This document shows positions 9,610-18,594 of a DNA stretch of 64,000 nucleotides, in pieces (positions within the stretch are counted from its first letter, which is position 1; each line of letters starts with the position of its first letter). The notes beneath the pieces are model-generated. The model ran no database searches. It was not told the DNA's origin and worked only from the letters and a program-made list of their open reading frames with translations. A program made the translations under genes and the position numbers. Origin of the DNA: Bacteroidota bacterium (GTDB lineage Bacteria > Bacteroidota > Bacteroidia > Chitinophagales > UBA10324); NCBI GenBank assembly GCA_018267315.1, contig JAFDYS010000024.1:1-64000 (forward strand). The letters run 5' to 3'.

Positions 9610-10050
9610 ATGATGTGGCTGCTTGTGGTTCTGATGTCATTCAACCCGATTATCAGGTTTGACCTCTTTGATATAGCCGGCCAGGAAAAACACAACCTAA
9701 CAGTTACCGTTACCCACGTAAAGGTTCTGAAGGGCAAAATGATAATCAGCGTTTACAACAATCCGAAAGAATTTCCGCATTACTACAAAGAATACAAAAT
9801 GATCCGGGTACCCTGCACCTCGTCTTCAGTTACCGGCACCTTCACAGGTCTTCCGGAAGGAGAATATGCGGTGGCGGTGTATCAGGATGTGAATGAAGAT
9901 GACCGGTGCAACACCAATTTTATCGGATATCCCACGGAAGGATTCGGTTTTTCCAATAACGTGAAACCAAGGTTCGCATCACCTTCATTCAGTTCGTGCA
10001 AACTGGTACTCGACCGCGATATGGCCATCTCTATTGCACTGGTCTTGTAA
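9610..10050 (+). CDS. DUF2141 family exported protein
   Basis: 146 residues from the ATG at 9610; an upstream in-frame TTG at 9538 would place a charged leader before the hydrophobic signal, so 9610 is preferred. After the signal comes one beta-sandwich DUF2141 domain, recognised by the family phrase LPEGEYAVAVYQDVNEDDRC and by the end motif YPTEGFGFSNN. Family members are periplasmic or outer-membrane associated and of unknown function. Two cysteines in the domain may form a disulfide. A candidate Fnr-like palindrome lies upstream at 9483. Confidence 0.82.
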   Translation: MMWLLVVLMSFNPIIRFDLFDIAGQEKHNLTVTVTHVKVLKGKMIISVYNNPKEFPHYYKEYKMIRVPCTSSSVTGTFTGLPEGEYAVAVYQDVNEDDRCNTNFIGYPTEGFGFSNNVKPRFASPSFSSCKLVLDRDMAISIALVL

Positions 10051-10135
10051 AGACCACGGATTTCTTCTGATTCAGTAAAAACTGTTTATTGACCGAACCG
10101 GTGAGAGAATGAGAATTCATGATCTTTACAGCATC

Positions 10136-10666
10136 ATGAAAACCTTTGTATATGTGGGTGTCAGCCTTGATGGTTTCATTGCCGGCAGAAACGGAGAGTT
10201 GGATCAGTTTGCTCCCTATGAAAGCATGGAAATTTTTGACCGGTACCTTGAATTCATCAAAGACATAGATGTAATTGTTACGGGTCGCGGTACGTTTCAA
10301 AAAGTGCTTTCATTTCCCGAATGGCCTTACTCGAAAAGACTTTTCGTGATGAGCAAAACACTGAAGACCTTGCCCGATGAACTCCGCGACAAGGTTGAAA
10401 TTACCCCGCTCAATCCCCTGCCGCTACTTGGCAAACTGGAGCAGGACGGATTTTCCAATATCTATGTGGATGGCGGAAAAGTGATACAAAGTTTTCTCAG
10501 GGAAGATCGCATTGATAAACTGATCATCACCCGTATCCCCATTCTATTGGGTGAAGGCATTCCGCTTTTTACCACGATGGATCACTCCCTGTCATTTACT
10601 CATCTGGAAACTGCCGTGCTGGCAAACGGACTGGTGAGCAGCAGTTATCAAAGAACCCGATCATAA
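10136..10666 (+). CDS. RibD C-terminal / dihydrofolate reductase-like protein
   Basis: 176 residues from the ATG at 10136, which places the standard opening MKTFVYVGVSLDGFIAG at the N-terminus; an ATG nine codons upstream is less likely. Fold markers are SLDGFIA, the nucleotide-binding VIVTGRGTFQKV, and the C-terminal NIYVDGGKVIQSFL with LLGEGIPLF. Family members (YyaP/YwjB type) are NAD(P)H-dependent reductases related to the RibD reductase domain; true substrates are mostly unknown. It lacks the deaminase domain of RibD and sits outside a riboflavin cluster, so a role in riboflavin synthesis is unlikely. Confidence 0.83.
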   Translation: MKTFVYVGVSLDGFIAGRNGELDQFAPYESMEIFDRYLEFIKDIDVIVTGRGTFQKVLSFPEWPYSKRLFVMSKTLKTLPDELRDKVEITPLNPLPLLGKLEQDGFSNIYVDGGKVIQSFLREDRIDKLIITRIPILLGEGIPLFTTMDHSLSFTHLETAVLANGLVSSSYQRTRS

Positions 10667-10804
10667 ATTGATGTAACGATGCCCGATTCGTCGAAATAAA
10701 AAGCACTAAAGACAAATTCATTGCGGGCAGAATTATTTTCACGTTCTCGAAAAATTTCCGTCTTAACAATTAATCCCTTCAATTTATTTTACAAAATACC
10801 TTTC

Positions 10805-11230
10805 ATGGAAAAGTCAGAAAGTACCACGATCTCCGTTGAAGCAACCATTGCCGCTCCTGTCGAAAAAGTGTGGCAATATTGGACATCACCGGAGCATATT
10901 ATTCACTGGAATGCCGCATCGGATGACTGGCACACGCCCTATGCGGAAAACGATCTACGCACCGGCGGGAAATTTAAAAGCCGCATGGAAGCCAGGGATG
11001 GAAGCATGGGATTTGATTTTGAAGGGATCTATTCCAATGTGATTGTTCCCCGGCTCATCGAATATTCACTGGGTGACGATAGAAAAGTGAAGGTTGAATT
11101 TTCTGCCGAAGGAAATGTAACTCAGGTGACGGAAAAGTTTGATGTGGAGCAAATCAACTCAGTGGAACTGCAACGAACGGGCTGGCAGGCCATACTGAAT
11201 AACTTTAAGAAGTATGTGGAATCGCACTAA
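10805..11230 (+). CDS. SRPBCC / AHSA1-type ligand-binding protein
   Basis: 141 residues from the ATG at 10805, with the usual opening of the Hsp90-activator-like START superfamily: a beta strand, then PVEKVWQYWTSPEHIIHWN. The middle GGKFKSRMEARDG and the end helix RTGWQAILNNFKKYVE fit a helix-grip fold with a hydrophobic cavity. Bacterial members bind unknown small ligands or act as antitoxin-like or stress proteins; no catalytic residue is evident. Cytoplasmic, single gene, about 140 bases after the RibD-like gene on the same strand. Confidence 0.85.
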   Translation: MEKSESTTISVEATIAAPVEKVWQYWTSPEHIIHWNAASDDWHTPYAENDLRTGGKFKSRMEARDGSMGFDFEGIYSNVIVPRLIEYSLGDDRKVKVEFSAEGNVTQVTEKFDVEQINSVELQRTGWQAILNNFKKYVESH

Positions 11231-11451
11231 GATAATTCCTCCGTTCCTTTTCGATGAATAAATTACCAGCACCCCGATTTGCTACATCAAAAAAGAAGCG
11301 GATGAACATTATCCATTCGAAACTTCCATTCATAATTCAATTGGGAATCCAGTAGAAAATGCCGGGTATTCCTCCCGCATCCGGCAGGCATAAAAATTCG
11401 GCTAGCGGATTGATTTTGGAGACCGCCTTTTCAACTCTAAGCCGGCAGCCA

Positions 11452-11790
11452 TTATTTCGTTGTATCGGCAGGAGTTACCGGCAGCGCGTTTTGATTCGCA
11501 GGCGCAGTGCCGCCAAGGTCAACATTCTCAAGTGCTGACTTCGGGCCGGTTTGAGTGGCTCCGGGTTTTCCCACAAACATCATCGTGGAGATACTTAGTA
11601 CAGCCACAGCGCCCATCAGGATCCAGGTGGCTTTTTCAAGAAAATCGGTGGTGCGTTGTACGCCAAACAGCTGGTTACCCACGCCTCCGAACGTTTGTCC
11701 GAGTCCGCCGCCCTTGGGGTTCTGAATCAACACAACCAACATCAGCACGGCGCAGGCAACTACAATTAAAATGGTGATAAGCGTGTACAT
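11452..11790 (-). CDS. secG: SecG, preprotein translocase subunit
   Basis: 112 residues with two membrane helices (about 3-22 and 54-75) and the diagnostic loop NPKGGGLGQTFGGVGNQLFG between them. SecG joins SecY and SecE in the inner-membrane Sec channel and aids SecA cycling. The C-terminal tail after residue 80 is long and polar, rich in Pro, Ala and Thr, as common in Bacteroidota. The start ATG shares one base with the stop of the preceding gene (TAATG), so the two are translationally coupled. It is the last gene of the miaB-sigma54-lptE operon. Confidence 0.93.
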   Translation of the reverse strand: MYTLITILIVVACAVLMLVVLIQNPKGGGLGQTFGGVGNQLFGVQRTTDFLEKATWILMGAVAVLSISTMMFVGKPGATQTGPKSALENVDLGGTAPANQNALPVTPADTTK

Positions 11791-13199
11791 TACTTCTTGC
11801 TTTTTAATTCCTTAATGCGGGCGGCAAAGAAAGAAACTTTATCGGGAACTTTCAAACTCAGTTTCACATACATTCTTATGGCCTTATCGTAATGCCCCTG
11901 TGTCTCAAAGATTTTCGCCAATGTTTCACTCACTATTTCATCATCCATTTGGGCGCTTCTCTTAGCCATTTCTTCTGCTGATACCGATGAATCTGCCGGT
12001 TTGGACTCGGGATGAATGGTGGACACCACCTTGTCTATGGATTCCAATTCCTGTTGCATGTGCTCATTTACCCGACCGGCTTCTTCCAAAACTGAATTCT
12101 CCTTTTGCTGATCCCTTTCGTGTACCTCTTTTTTAACAGTGGGTGGTGGCTGGCTCAGCCGGAAAAATTTCAACCACTCACTGAAACGGTAGGATTTCTC
12201 AGGAAGAAATTCTCCCGGCGAATTCACTTCTTCAGTTATCCGGAATGAATCATCCTCCGGCTTCATGCCTGAAGCATCCGGGTTGTATTCCGCCAATTCC
12301 ACTTCCACTGCCACTTCTGATTGAATCTCCATAGATGAAACATCTTCCCCGATTTCCTCTGATGCTGTTGCTTCAATGATGGATGCTCTCTCTGCAACAG
12401 AAACCAGCTCCATTTCGGCTTCCTGTTTTTCAAAATCCGGTTCGCGGGCAATGAACTCCTCTTCGATCACACCGAGCGATTGAATTTCCACATCCTGCTC
12501 GAGGATAAATTCCTCTTCACTGCCTTCCATGTTCGTGAATTCAGTGGGAATATATTCAGCCCCGCCACCGGCCAGCTCATTCACCAGCAGCATGTCTTCA
12601 TGTTCTTCATATTCCAGTTGACTGAATGCTTCTTCCTCAATCAGGTTAAGAGCATCCCCTTCAGAAGGCAGTTTTATGAAGTCATCCGTATTCTCTTCAT
12701 CCAGCATGATGGGTGAAAATTCAGCCATGGAAGCAGCCACTTCCTCCAATTCAGGGTTCGGAGATTCCGGATTCTCTTCGACTAACTCAGGTTGTGCCGC
12801 CCGTTTTTCTTCTTTTCCTGAATCAAGAATGGCCTGCTTTCGCTCGTGAATGGATTTGAGCACATCGTGCAGCGATTCATCATCGCGGAATACATCAGCG
12901 AGGACTTTTTCCTTTTCTTCATAACTCAGTTGTGCCGATGGCATTGATACGGATAATTCATGCGCCCCATCCGCATTCTTCATGACAGTGTAAAGCAATT
13001 TCCTGTCATGAATGAGCAGAGCAGCCCGTGCCAGTTGCTGCTCCAGTTTCGGATTGTTTTCCTGCTGATATTTTTTTGCCAGAAGTAATTGGGCCGCCGC
13101 AAAAAACGGATGCCGGTCCACCCACTCCTCAAGTTCCTTCGTGGCAAGATTCGCAAGCCATGACGGGTGATTTAAATATCCGGGGAGATTGTTTTCCAT
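11790..13199 (-). CDS. Acidic protein with conserved ends, between lptE and secG
   Basis: 469 residues, no assigned function. The first 100 residues are helical (HPSWLANLATKELEEWVDRHP, then LLLAKKYQQEN); the last 60 hold a TPR-like helix pair (LAKIFETQGHYDKAIRMY). Between them lie about 250 Glu-rich residues that are probably disordered. No signal peptide. The position between lptE and secG is conserved in Bacteroidota as far as I recall, which suggests a link to envelope assembly or secretion, but this is inference from context. It starts 4 bases after the lptE stop and overlaps secG by one base. Confidence 0.75.
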   Translation of the reverse strand: MENNLPGYLNHPSWLANLATKELEEWVDRHPFFAAAQLLLAKKYQQENNPKLEQQLARAALLIHDRKLLYTVMKNADGAHELSVSMPSAQLSYEEKEKVLADVFRDDESLHDVLKSIHERKQAILDSGKEEKRAAQPELVEENPESPNPELEEVAASMAEFSPIMLDEENTDDFIKLPSEGDALNLIEEEAFSQLEYEEHEDMLLVNELAGGGAEYIPTEFTNMEGSEEEFILEQDVEIQSLGVIEEEFIAREPDFEKQEAEMELVSVAERASIIEATASEEIGEDVSSMEIQSEVAVEVELAEYNPDASGMKPEDDSFRITEEVNSPGEFLPEKSYRFSEWLKFFRLSQPPPTVKKEVHERDQQKENSVLEEAGRVNEHMQQELESIDKVVSTIHPESKPADSSVSAEEMAKRSAQMDDEIVSETLAKIFETQGHYDKAIRMYVKLSLKVPDKVSFFAARIKELKSKK

Positions 13200-13203
13200 T
13201 CGC

Positions 13204-13713
13204 TCACCAATTTACAACGGCCTTGTTAAAAATATCTTCCGTAATCTGATCCGTGATTTCTTTGATCAGCTGGTCCTGAATGCTTGTGATGTCGGAGGAA
13301 CTGTTATAATCGGCATACCGTGAAAACGTAGATGTCCAATTCTGTTTTTCATTCTGATGATTCACGAATTCAATATTGACGGCAATGGTTAGCCGGTTGA
13401 GTGCGGCCGTTTCATTCGCCTGCACCGCCACAGGAGTAATGGCATAGTTGACGATGGAACCGGAGAATTCCAGGTCGCCGCCGTTGTCAATCAAATTCAA
13501 ATTAGTATTCGTAAGAAACTTATTGCGTAATCCATCTGTCATGGTCTGGCTTAAGGAAGGCACCACCAGCGGCGCCTGATTGCTTATGAAATGAACGGTG
13601 AATGTTTTTACGTTGGGGTCAATGGAAGCACCGGTAAAGGAATAGACGCCGCAACCGGCCGACATAGCCATGATGATGAGCCAAACGAAAACCTGCGCAA
13701 GTTTTTCTTTCAT
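13204..13713 (-). CDS. lptE: LptE-family LPS-assembly lipoprotein
   Basis: 169 residues from the ATG at 13713 (the longer in-frame start at 13734 is a TTG). A lipobox, Met-Ser-Ala-Gly-Cys, ends the signal at about residue 21 and is followed by GVYSFTGASI, the standard LptE opening. The rest is the expected alpha/beta fold with a long C-terminal amphipathic region. LptE plugs the LptD barrel and delivers LPS to the outer leaflet. It is the third gene of the minus-strand operon, 33 bases after the sigma-54 activator gene. Confidence 0.85.
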   Translation of the reverse strand: MKEKLAQVFVWLIIMAMSAGCGVYSFTGASIDPNVKTFTVHFISNQAPLVVPSLSQTMTDGLRNKFLTNTNLNLIDNGGDLEFSGSIVNYAITPVAVQANETAALNRLTIAVNIEFVNHQNEKQNWTSTFSRYADYNSSSDITSIQDQLIKEITDQITEDIFNKAVVNW

Positions 13714-13746
13714 GAATAAGATACAACGATACAAAACCCGTTTGGC

Positions 13747-14943
13747 TTATTCCGGAATTCCGTATTCCTTAATTTTCCGGTAAAGGGTGCGCTCAGAAAT
13801 TCCCAGGTCGCGAGCCGCATTTTTCCTGCGTCCCCGGTGCTTCACCAGCGCTTTCTTGATCATTTCTTTTTCTTTCTCGGCGAGCGAAAGTGATTCTTCC
13901 ACCTCAATCGGCTGTGCGGCGCTTGATTCAATCACAATCGGTTTCTGTCCATCCTGCTTTGTTATTCCGTTGAGTGGTTCTGCCGGAGTCTGCGGAAGGG
14001 AGGCGGGATGAATCTGATCAGCCGGCATGAAACCGAAGACGATCCGTTTCAAATCATTGATGTCATTCCGCATGTCGAACAACACTTTGTAGAGAATCTC
14101 CCGCTCACTGAATTCACCGGATGGATGGGCGGCCCCCGCCAATGCAGGTAAGGTTGTTTGAGGTAATTGTGGAATGAACTCACGCAATTCGTCGGCCGAC
14201 ACTACCTTATTCTTTGCAAGCACTGATACTTGTTCGGCAATGTTCTTCAACTCACGCACATTGCCGGGAAATGAATATCCGATGAGCAGATCACGGGCAT
14301 CGTCCGCCAACTGGACGGGATTCGATTTGTACTTCTCCGCGAAGTCAATGCAGAACCGGCGGAACAGAAGCGGAATGTCTTCCTGCCGCTCACGCAGCGG
14401 CGGAACCTTGATCGGCACCGTACTTAAACGGTAGTAGAGGTCCTCGCGGAATTTCCCGATCTGGACTTTCTCGAGAAGGTTCACATTCGTAGCGGCGATC
14501 ACGCGCACATCGGTCTTCTGTACTTTGGATGAACCCACGCGAATGAACTCCTGGCTTTCAAGCACCCGCAGCAGGCGCGCCTGCGTGCCGTGCGGCAACT
14601 CTCCTATCTCGTCGAGAAAAATGGTTCCGCCATTCACGGTTTCAAAATATCCTTTGCGCGCTTCGTGAGCGCCGGTAAATGATCCTTTTTCATGACCAAA
14701 CAATTCCGAGTCAATGGTTCCTTCCGGAATGGCGCCGCAGTTGACAGCAATGAACGGATTATGCTTGCGCGATGAAAGCTGATGTATGATGTGTGAAAAA
14801 ACTTCTTTGCCCACGCCGCTCTCTCCCATGATGAGGGTGGTTAGATCGGTTGGCGCCACCTGTACGGCTATGCTCAGGGCATGATTGAGCCCCGGCGAAT
14901 TGCCGATGATGCCGAAACGGTTTTTGATTGATTGCAGGTCCAC
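13747..14943 (-). CDS. Sigma-54-dependent transcriptional activator without a sensor domain
   Basis: 398 residues: an AAA+ sigma-54 interaction domain begins almost at once (Walker A GESGVGKE at about residue 40, Walker B GGTIFLDEIGE, arginine finger region GKFREDLYYRLS), followed by a variable linker and a C-terminal Fis-type helix-turn-helix (AARDLGISERTLYRKI). The sigma-54 contact loop reads GSFTGA rather than GAFTGA, a tolerated variant. No receiver, GAF or PAS domain precedes it, so activity may be controlled by level or by a partner. The start is GTG at 14943. Position between miaB and lptE is typical of the phylum. Confidence 0.88.
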   Translation of the reverse strand: MDLQSIKNRFGIIGNSPGLNHALSIAVQVAPTDLTTLIMGESGVGKEVFSHIIHQLSSRKHNPFIAVNCGAIPEGTIDSELFGHEKGSFTGAHEARKGYFETVNGGTIFLDEIGELPHGTQARLLRVLESQEFIRVGSSKVQKTDVRVIAATNVNLLEKVQIGKFREDLYYRLSTVPIKVPPLRERQEDIPLLFRRFCIDFAEKYKSNPVQLADDARDLLIGYSFPGNVRELKNIAEQVSVLAKNKVVSADELREFIPQLPQTTLPALAGAAHPSGEFSEREILYKVLFDMRNDINDLKRIVFGFMPADQIHPASLPQTPAEPLNGITKQDGQKPIVIESSAAQPIEVEESLSLAEKEKEMIKKALVKHRGRRKNAARDLGISERTLYRKIKEYGIPE

Positions 14944-14983
14944 TTTATGATTTCGAATTTCTAACTGTCAATCGTGAAATATT

Positions 14984-16417
14984 CTAATTACTTGTAGAAA
15001 CACCAATTAGTGTGGCCGATGTATATCCTGTCACCCTTACTTTGACGTAATCACCTTTTTCAAATTGTTCTTTCGGAAAAACAATCACCTTATTCTGCGG
15101 ATTTCTCCCATAGAGATGATCTTTTGATCGTTTGGAATATCCTTCAATAAGCACTTCATATTCTCTTCCCACCTCCTTCCTGTTGTTCTCAAACTGATGC
15201 TTGTTCTGCAACTCCACAATTTCTTCGAGACGACGTGACTTCACTTCATCGGGCACATCATCTTCGAAATTTCTTTCCGCAAATGTTCCGGGCCGCTCGG
15301 AGTATTTGAACATGTAGGCGAGATCGTAGCGCACGTAATCCATCATGCTCAGCGTTTGTTCATGATCATCTTCCGTTTCGCCGCAGAAACCGGTGATGAT
15401 GTCCGTAGAAATACCGCAATCAGGAATGAGTTCACGAATGCGATCTACTTTCATCTTGTACCATTCGCGGTCATAGGTGCGGTTCATTCGATTCAGCACA
15501 GCACTGCTGCCGGATTGCAGCGGAAGGTGAATGTATTTGCAGATGTTCGGATACTTCAGCATGGCATAAAGCACCTCATCGGTGATGTCTTTCGGATGTG
15601 AAGTGCTGAACCGCACACGGAGCTTCGGATCAACCTGAGCCACGAGCACCAGTAGCTGAGCAAAGTTGATTGACTCCCCTTCTTCATTTCTCCATAAATA
15701 CGAATCCACATTCTGCCCGAGCAGTGTGACTTCGCGATAACCTTCATTAAACAACTGTTTGGCTTCTGCAATTATGGAATGCGGATCGCGGCTGCGCTCC
15801 CGTCCACGGGTGAACGGCACCACACAAAAACTGCACATGTTGTTGCAGCCACGCATGATGGAAATAAATGCCGACACTCCGTTACTGTTCAGCCGCACCG
15901 GATTAATGTCGGCATAGGTTTCTTCTCGTGACAGCAACACGTTCACCGCCTTTTGACCTTCATCAGCCACTGTGATCAGTTTCCCGAGATCGCGATATGC
16001 ATCAGGGCCCACAACAATGTCAACGATCTTCTCCTCTTCAAGGAACTTCGACTTCAGCCGCTCAGCCATGCAACCCAGTACACCTACTATCGCTTCAGGA
16101 TTTCTTTTCTTGATGCTGCGGAATTCCGTTAATCGTCCGCGCACTTTCTGTTCAGCATTTTCCCGGATGGAACATGTGTTGATCAGGACGAGATCGGCTT
16201 CCCGGAAATCCGGTGTCGGTACAAACCCTTCGCTGCTCAGAATAGACGCTACGATTTCGGTGTCGCTAAAATTCATCTGACAACCGTAGGTTTCAATATA
16301 AAACCTGCGCGCTGCCGGGAGATCACGCTTCCCTTCTTCCTGTGCAAACGACTCGCCCTGCCGGCTTTCGTCGTGCACTTTGTTTATTGTTTCCAGCTCA
16401 GGGCCAAATAGAGACAT
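14984..16417 (-). CDS. miaB: MiaB, tRNA-2-methylthio-N6-isopentenyladenosine synthase
   Basis: 477 residues from the ATG at 16417 (the TTG at 16438 is the only earlier start). N-terminal methylthiotransferase domain with its three cluster cysteines ([24 protein letters not shown]); radical SAM domain with [20 protein letters not shown] supplying CxxxCxxC; a C-terminal TRAM domain ends the protein. It adds a methylthio group to i6A37 of tRNAs reading UNN codons, in the cytoplasm, using two 4Fe-4S clusters and SAM. First gene of the minus-strand operon and divergent from the tetR-type gene. Confidence 0.93.
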   Translation of the reverse strand: MSLFGPELETINKVHDESRQGESFAQEEGKRDLPAARRFYIETYGCQMNFSDTEIVASILSSEGFVPTPDFREADLVLINTCSIRENAEQKVRGRLTEFRSIKKRNPEAIVGVLGCMAERLKSKFLEEEKIVDIVVGPDAYRDLGKLITVADEGQKAVNVLLSREETYADINPVRLNSNGVSAFISIMRGCNNMCSFCVVPFTRGRERSRDPHSIIAEAKQLFNEGYREVTLLGQNVDSYLWRNEEGESINFAQLLVLVAQVDPKLRVRFSTSHPKDITDEVLYAMLKYPNICKYIHLPLQSGSSAVLNRMNRTYDREWYKMKVDRIRELIPDCGISTDIITGFCGETEDDHEQTLSMMDYVRYDLAYMFKYSERPGTFAERNFEDDVPDEVKSRRLEEIVELQNKHQFENNRKEVGREYEVLIEGYSKRSKDHLYGRNPQNKVIVFPKEQFEKGDYVKVRVTGYTSATLIGVSTSN

Positions 16418-16569
16418 AACAAATTTCAGGGCTGACAAAGATAACGGAATTCAGAGCGTCATCGGAACGGATAGCTGACCGTTTATTATTCAGCCCACAT
16501 AAAATATCCATTGCGGAAAATCGTCCCGCATGCTTATTAAGTGCTCATCGGCAATAATTTTTCTGTGAG

Positions 16570-16585
16570 TTAAACATTTGTTTAA
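16570..16585. promoter_or_regulatory. Probable TetR operator
   Basis: TTAAACATTTGTTTAA is an inverted repeat with perfect 7-bp arms (TTAAACA, TGTTTAA) around TT. It lies 25 bases before the TetR-type start and overlaps a -7-like TAATTTCG (16583-16590), so binding should block transcription of the regulator and the efflux operon. Confidence 0.75.
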
Positions 16586-16610
16586 TTTCGCCGCCTCAAT
16601 CTAAAAACCC

Positions 16611-17243
16611 ATGCTGGATAAACGGGACCAGATTCTGGAAGCAGCGGAAGAGCTTTTTGCGCAAAAGGGCTTTGAAGGCACTTCCGTTCGTGACCTGGCA
16701 AAAAAGGCGAAGGTGAATGTGGCCATGATCTCCTATTATTTCGGATCCAAAGAAAAACTCTTCGAATCGCTGGTGGAATACCGGGCTGCTTTTCTAAGAG
16801 AAAAACTTCAGCTCATTAACCGGGAAGAAGTGCTGGACCCGATCAGCAAGATTGAAATGCTGATTGATTTTTACGTGGACCGGATTACCAGCCAAAGCCG
16901 GTTCAGCCGGATTCTTCACAGAGAACTTTCATTGCAACAACGCTCGGAAATGCACAATGCCATTGCGGACATCATCCTGCGCAATGCCCACGAAATGCGC
17001 AAGATCATTCAGGAGGGAATCCGCAAAAAAGTTTTCAGGAAGATGGACGCGGAAATGCTTATTGCCACGCTCGTGGGCACCACCATGCAGGCCACGAATT
17101 CCAAGGAGATGGTATGCAAACTGATCGGCAGCGATCCGCAAAAATTTTCATTCAATGACACGCGGTATAAGAACCGCCTGAAAAATTACCTGAAAGACCT
17201 CATGCGCACCACTTTGCTCTATTCCAAAAAACAGTCTGCCTAA
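16611..17243 (+). CDS. TetR/AcrR-family repressor of the efflux operon
   Basis: 210 residues. The N-terminal helix-turn-helix is classic (ILEAAEELFAQKGFEGTSVRDLAKKA, then MISYYFGSKEKLFESL); the rest is the helical ligand-binding and dimer domain of the family. It is followed 13 bases later by the TolC-type gene, and a perfect 16-bp palindrome sits just upstream of its own start. Inference: it represses itself and the downstream tolC-emrA-emrB-type genes and is released by a drug-like ligand. Confidence 0.9.
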   Translation: MLDKRDQILEAAEELFAQKGFEGTSVRDLAKKAKVNVAMISYYFGSKEKLFESLVEYRAAFLREKLQLINREEVLDPISKIEMLIDFYVDRITSQSRFSRILHRELSLQQRSEMHNAIADIILRNAHEMRKIIQEGIRKKVFRKMDAEMLIATLVGTTMQATNSKEMVCKLIGSDPQKFSFNDTRYKNRLKNYLKDLMRTTLLYSKKQSA

Positions 17244-17256
17244 ACCTCCGACAGCT

Positions 17257-18573
17257 ATGAATTATCTAAACATCCGTTTGACAATGGCAGCCCTGCTGCT
17301 CACCATGGCAGGTGCGGCCATCGCGCAACCCTCGCAAACCATAACACTTGACCAGGCCATCAGGATGGGTATGGACTACAGCCATTTGCTTGACGCATCA
17401 CAAGGGCGCTATGAGCAATCCATAGCCAGACGCGACCAGACTTTTGACCTCGGCTACCCGACTTCACTGGCAAACGGTACTTACTACCGGTTGAGTGATG
17501 TGCCTGAGTTTACCTTACCGGGCTCGGAAGAACCATTGTTTCCAGTTTACCAGAATGACTACCAGGGACGCGTTTCACTGAACCAATTGGTGTTCGCCGG
17601 ATTCAGGGTGAAGACGGCCAAAGACGCCGCCGACAAAACGGTACAATCATCGCAGTTTGATCTTAAACGCGATGAAGCAGATGTGAAACTGAACATCATC
17701 ACGGCCTATTACAATCTTTATAAGGTTCAGCAGTCTGTTGAAGTGATCTATGCCAACAAAAAACTGATTGATCAGCGTGTGGCTGATGTGAGAAACCTGG
17801 AGAAAAACGGATTGGCAACTTACAATGATGTACTTCGGCTTGAGTTGCAGCAATCCAACATTGAGCTCACACAAATTGATGCCGAAAACATCCTGAGGTC
17901 AGCCAACTATAATTTCAATTTACTTATCGGGTTACCGGGCGATGTGCAAGTGATCCTGGACACCACAGGAATTTTTGCTGCCCGTGCAGTAAGCACGAAT
18001 GAAAACTATCAGTCATCAGCATTGCAATTGCGTCCGGAAATTCAGTCGGCCTTGCTGCGTAATCAGGTGGCTGAAGACAATCTGAAAATCGCACAGCGCG
18101 CCTACTACCCCACGGTTATGGCCGGCGCGAATCTTTATTTGGGAAGCCCTAATATGCGCTACGTCCCACCTACGGATGTGTTGCACACCACCTGGGATGT
18201 TGGTGTAGGCCTCACCTGGAACATCACCAACCTTTACACCAACCGCCATGTGATTGCAGAAAACGAGGCGATCATCAAGCAAGCCAAAGCGCTTCAGCTG
18301 CAAACCACTGACAATGTAAAGTCGGAAGTATATCAAAGCTATCTCGCTTATTCAGAGGCACTGGATAAAACGAGGGTTTCAGCCAAAGCCGTTGATCAGG
18401 CACACGAAAATATGCGCGTATCGGAGTCGCGATATAACAACAGTCTTGCCCTGGTGAGCGACCTCACGGATGCACAGGCGGCACAAATACAGGCCGAGAT
18501 CAGTTTGATCATTGCGCGCGCCGATGCGCAGATCGCTTACTATAAACTTCAAAAATCATCCGGCAATTTCTGA
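17257..18573 (+). CDS. TolC-family outer membrane efflux protein
   Basis: 438 residues with a signal peptide ending near AAIAQ (about residue 23). The protein shows the two-fold internal repeat of long helices and barrel strands of the family; markers include TLDQAIRMGMDYSH, YYNLYKVQQSVEV, LLIGLPGD, and the second-half RPEIQSALLRNQVAEDNLKIAQ. It forms the outer-membrane channel and periplasmic tunnel through which the adjacent membrane fusion protein and MFS pump export substrate. Second gene of the tetR-led operon, 21 bases before the emrA-type gene. Confidence 0.9.
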   Translation: MNYLNIRLTMAALLLTMAGAAIAQPSQTITLDQAIRMGMDYSHLLDASQGRYEQSIARRDQTFDLGYPTSLANGTYYRLSDVPEFTLPGSEEPLFPVYQNDYQGRVSLNQLVFAGFRVKTAKDAADKTVQSSQFDLKRDEADVKLNIITAYYNLYKVQQSVEVIYANKKLIDQRVADVRNLEKNGLATYNDVLRLELQQSNIELTQIDAENILRSANYNFNLLIGLPGDVQVILDTTGIFAARAVSTNENYQSSALQLRPEIQSALLRNQVAEDNLKIAQRAYYPTVMAGANLYLGSPNMRYVPPTDVLHTTWDVGVGLTWNITNLYTNRHVIAENEAIIKQAKALQLQTTDNVKSEVYQSYLAYSEALDKTRVSAKAVDQAHENMRVSESRYNNSLALVSDLTDAQAAQIQAEISLIIARADAQIAYYKLQKSSGNF

Positions 18574-18594
18574 ATGTAAAAACCTCCCAACGAT

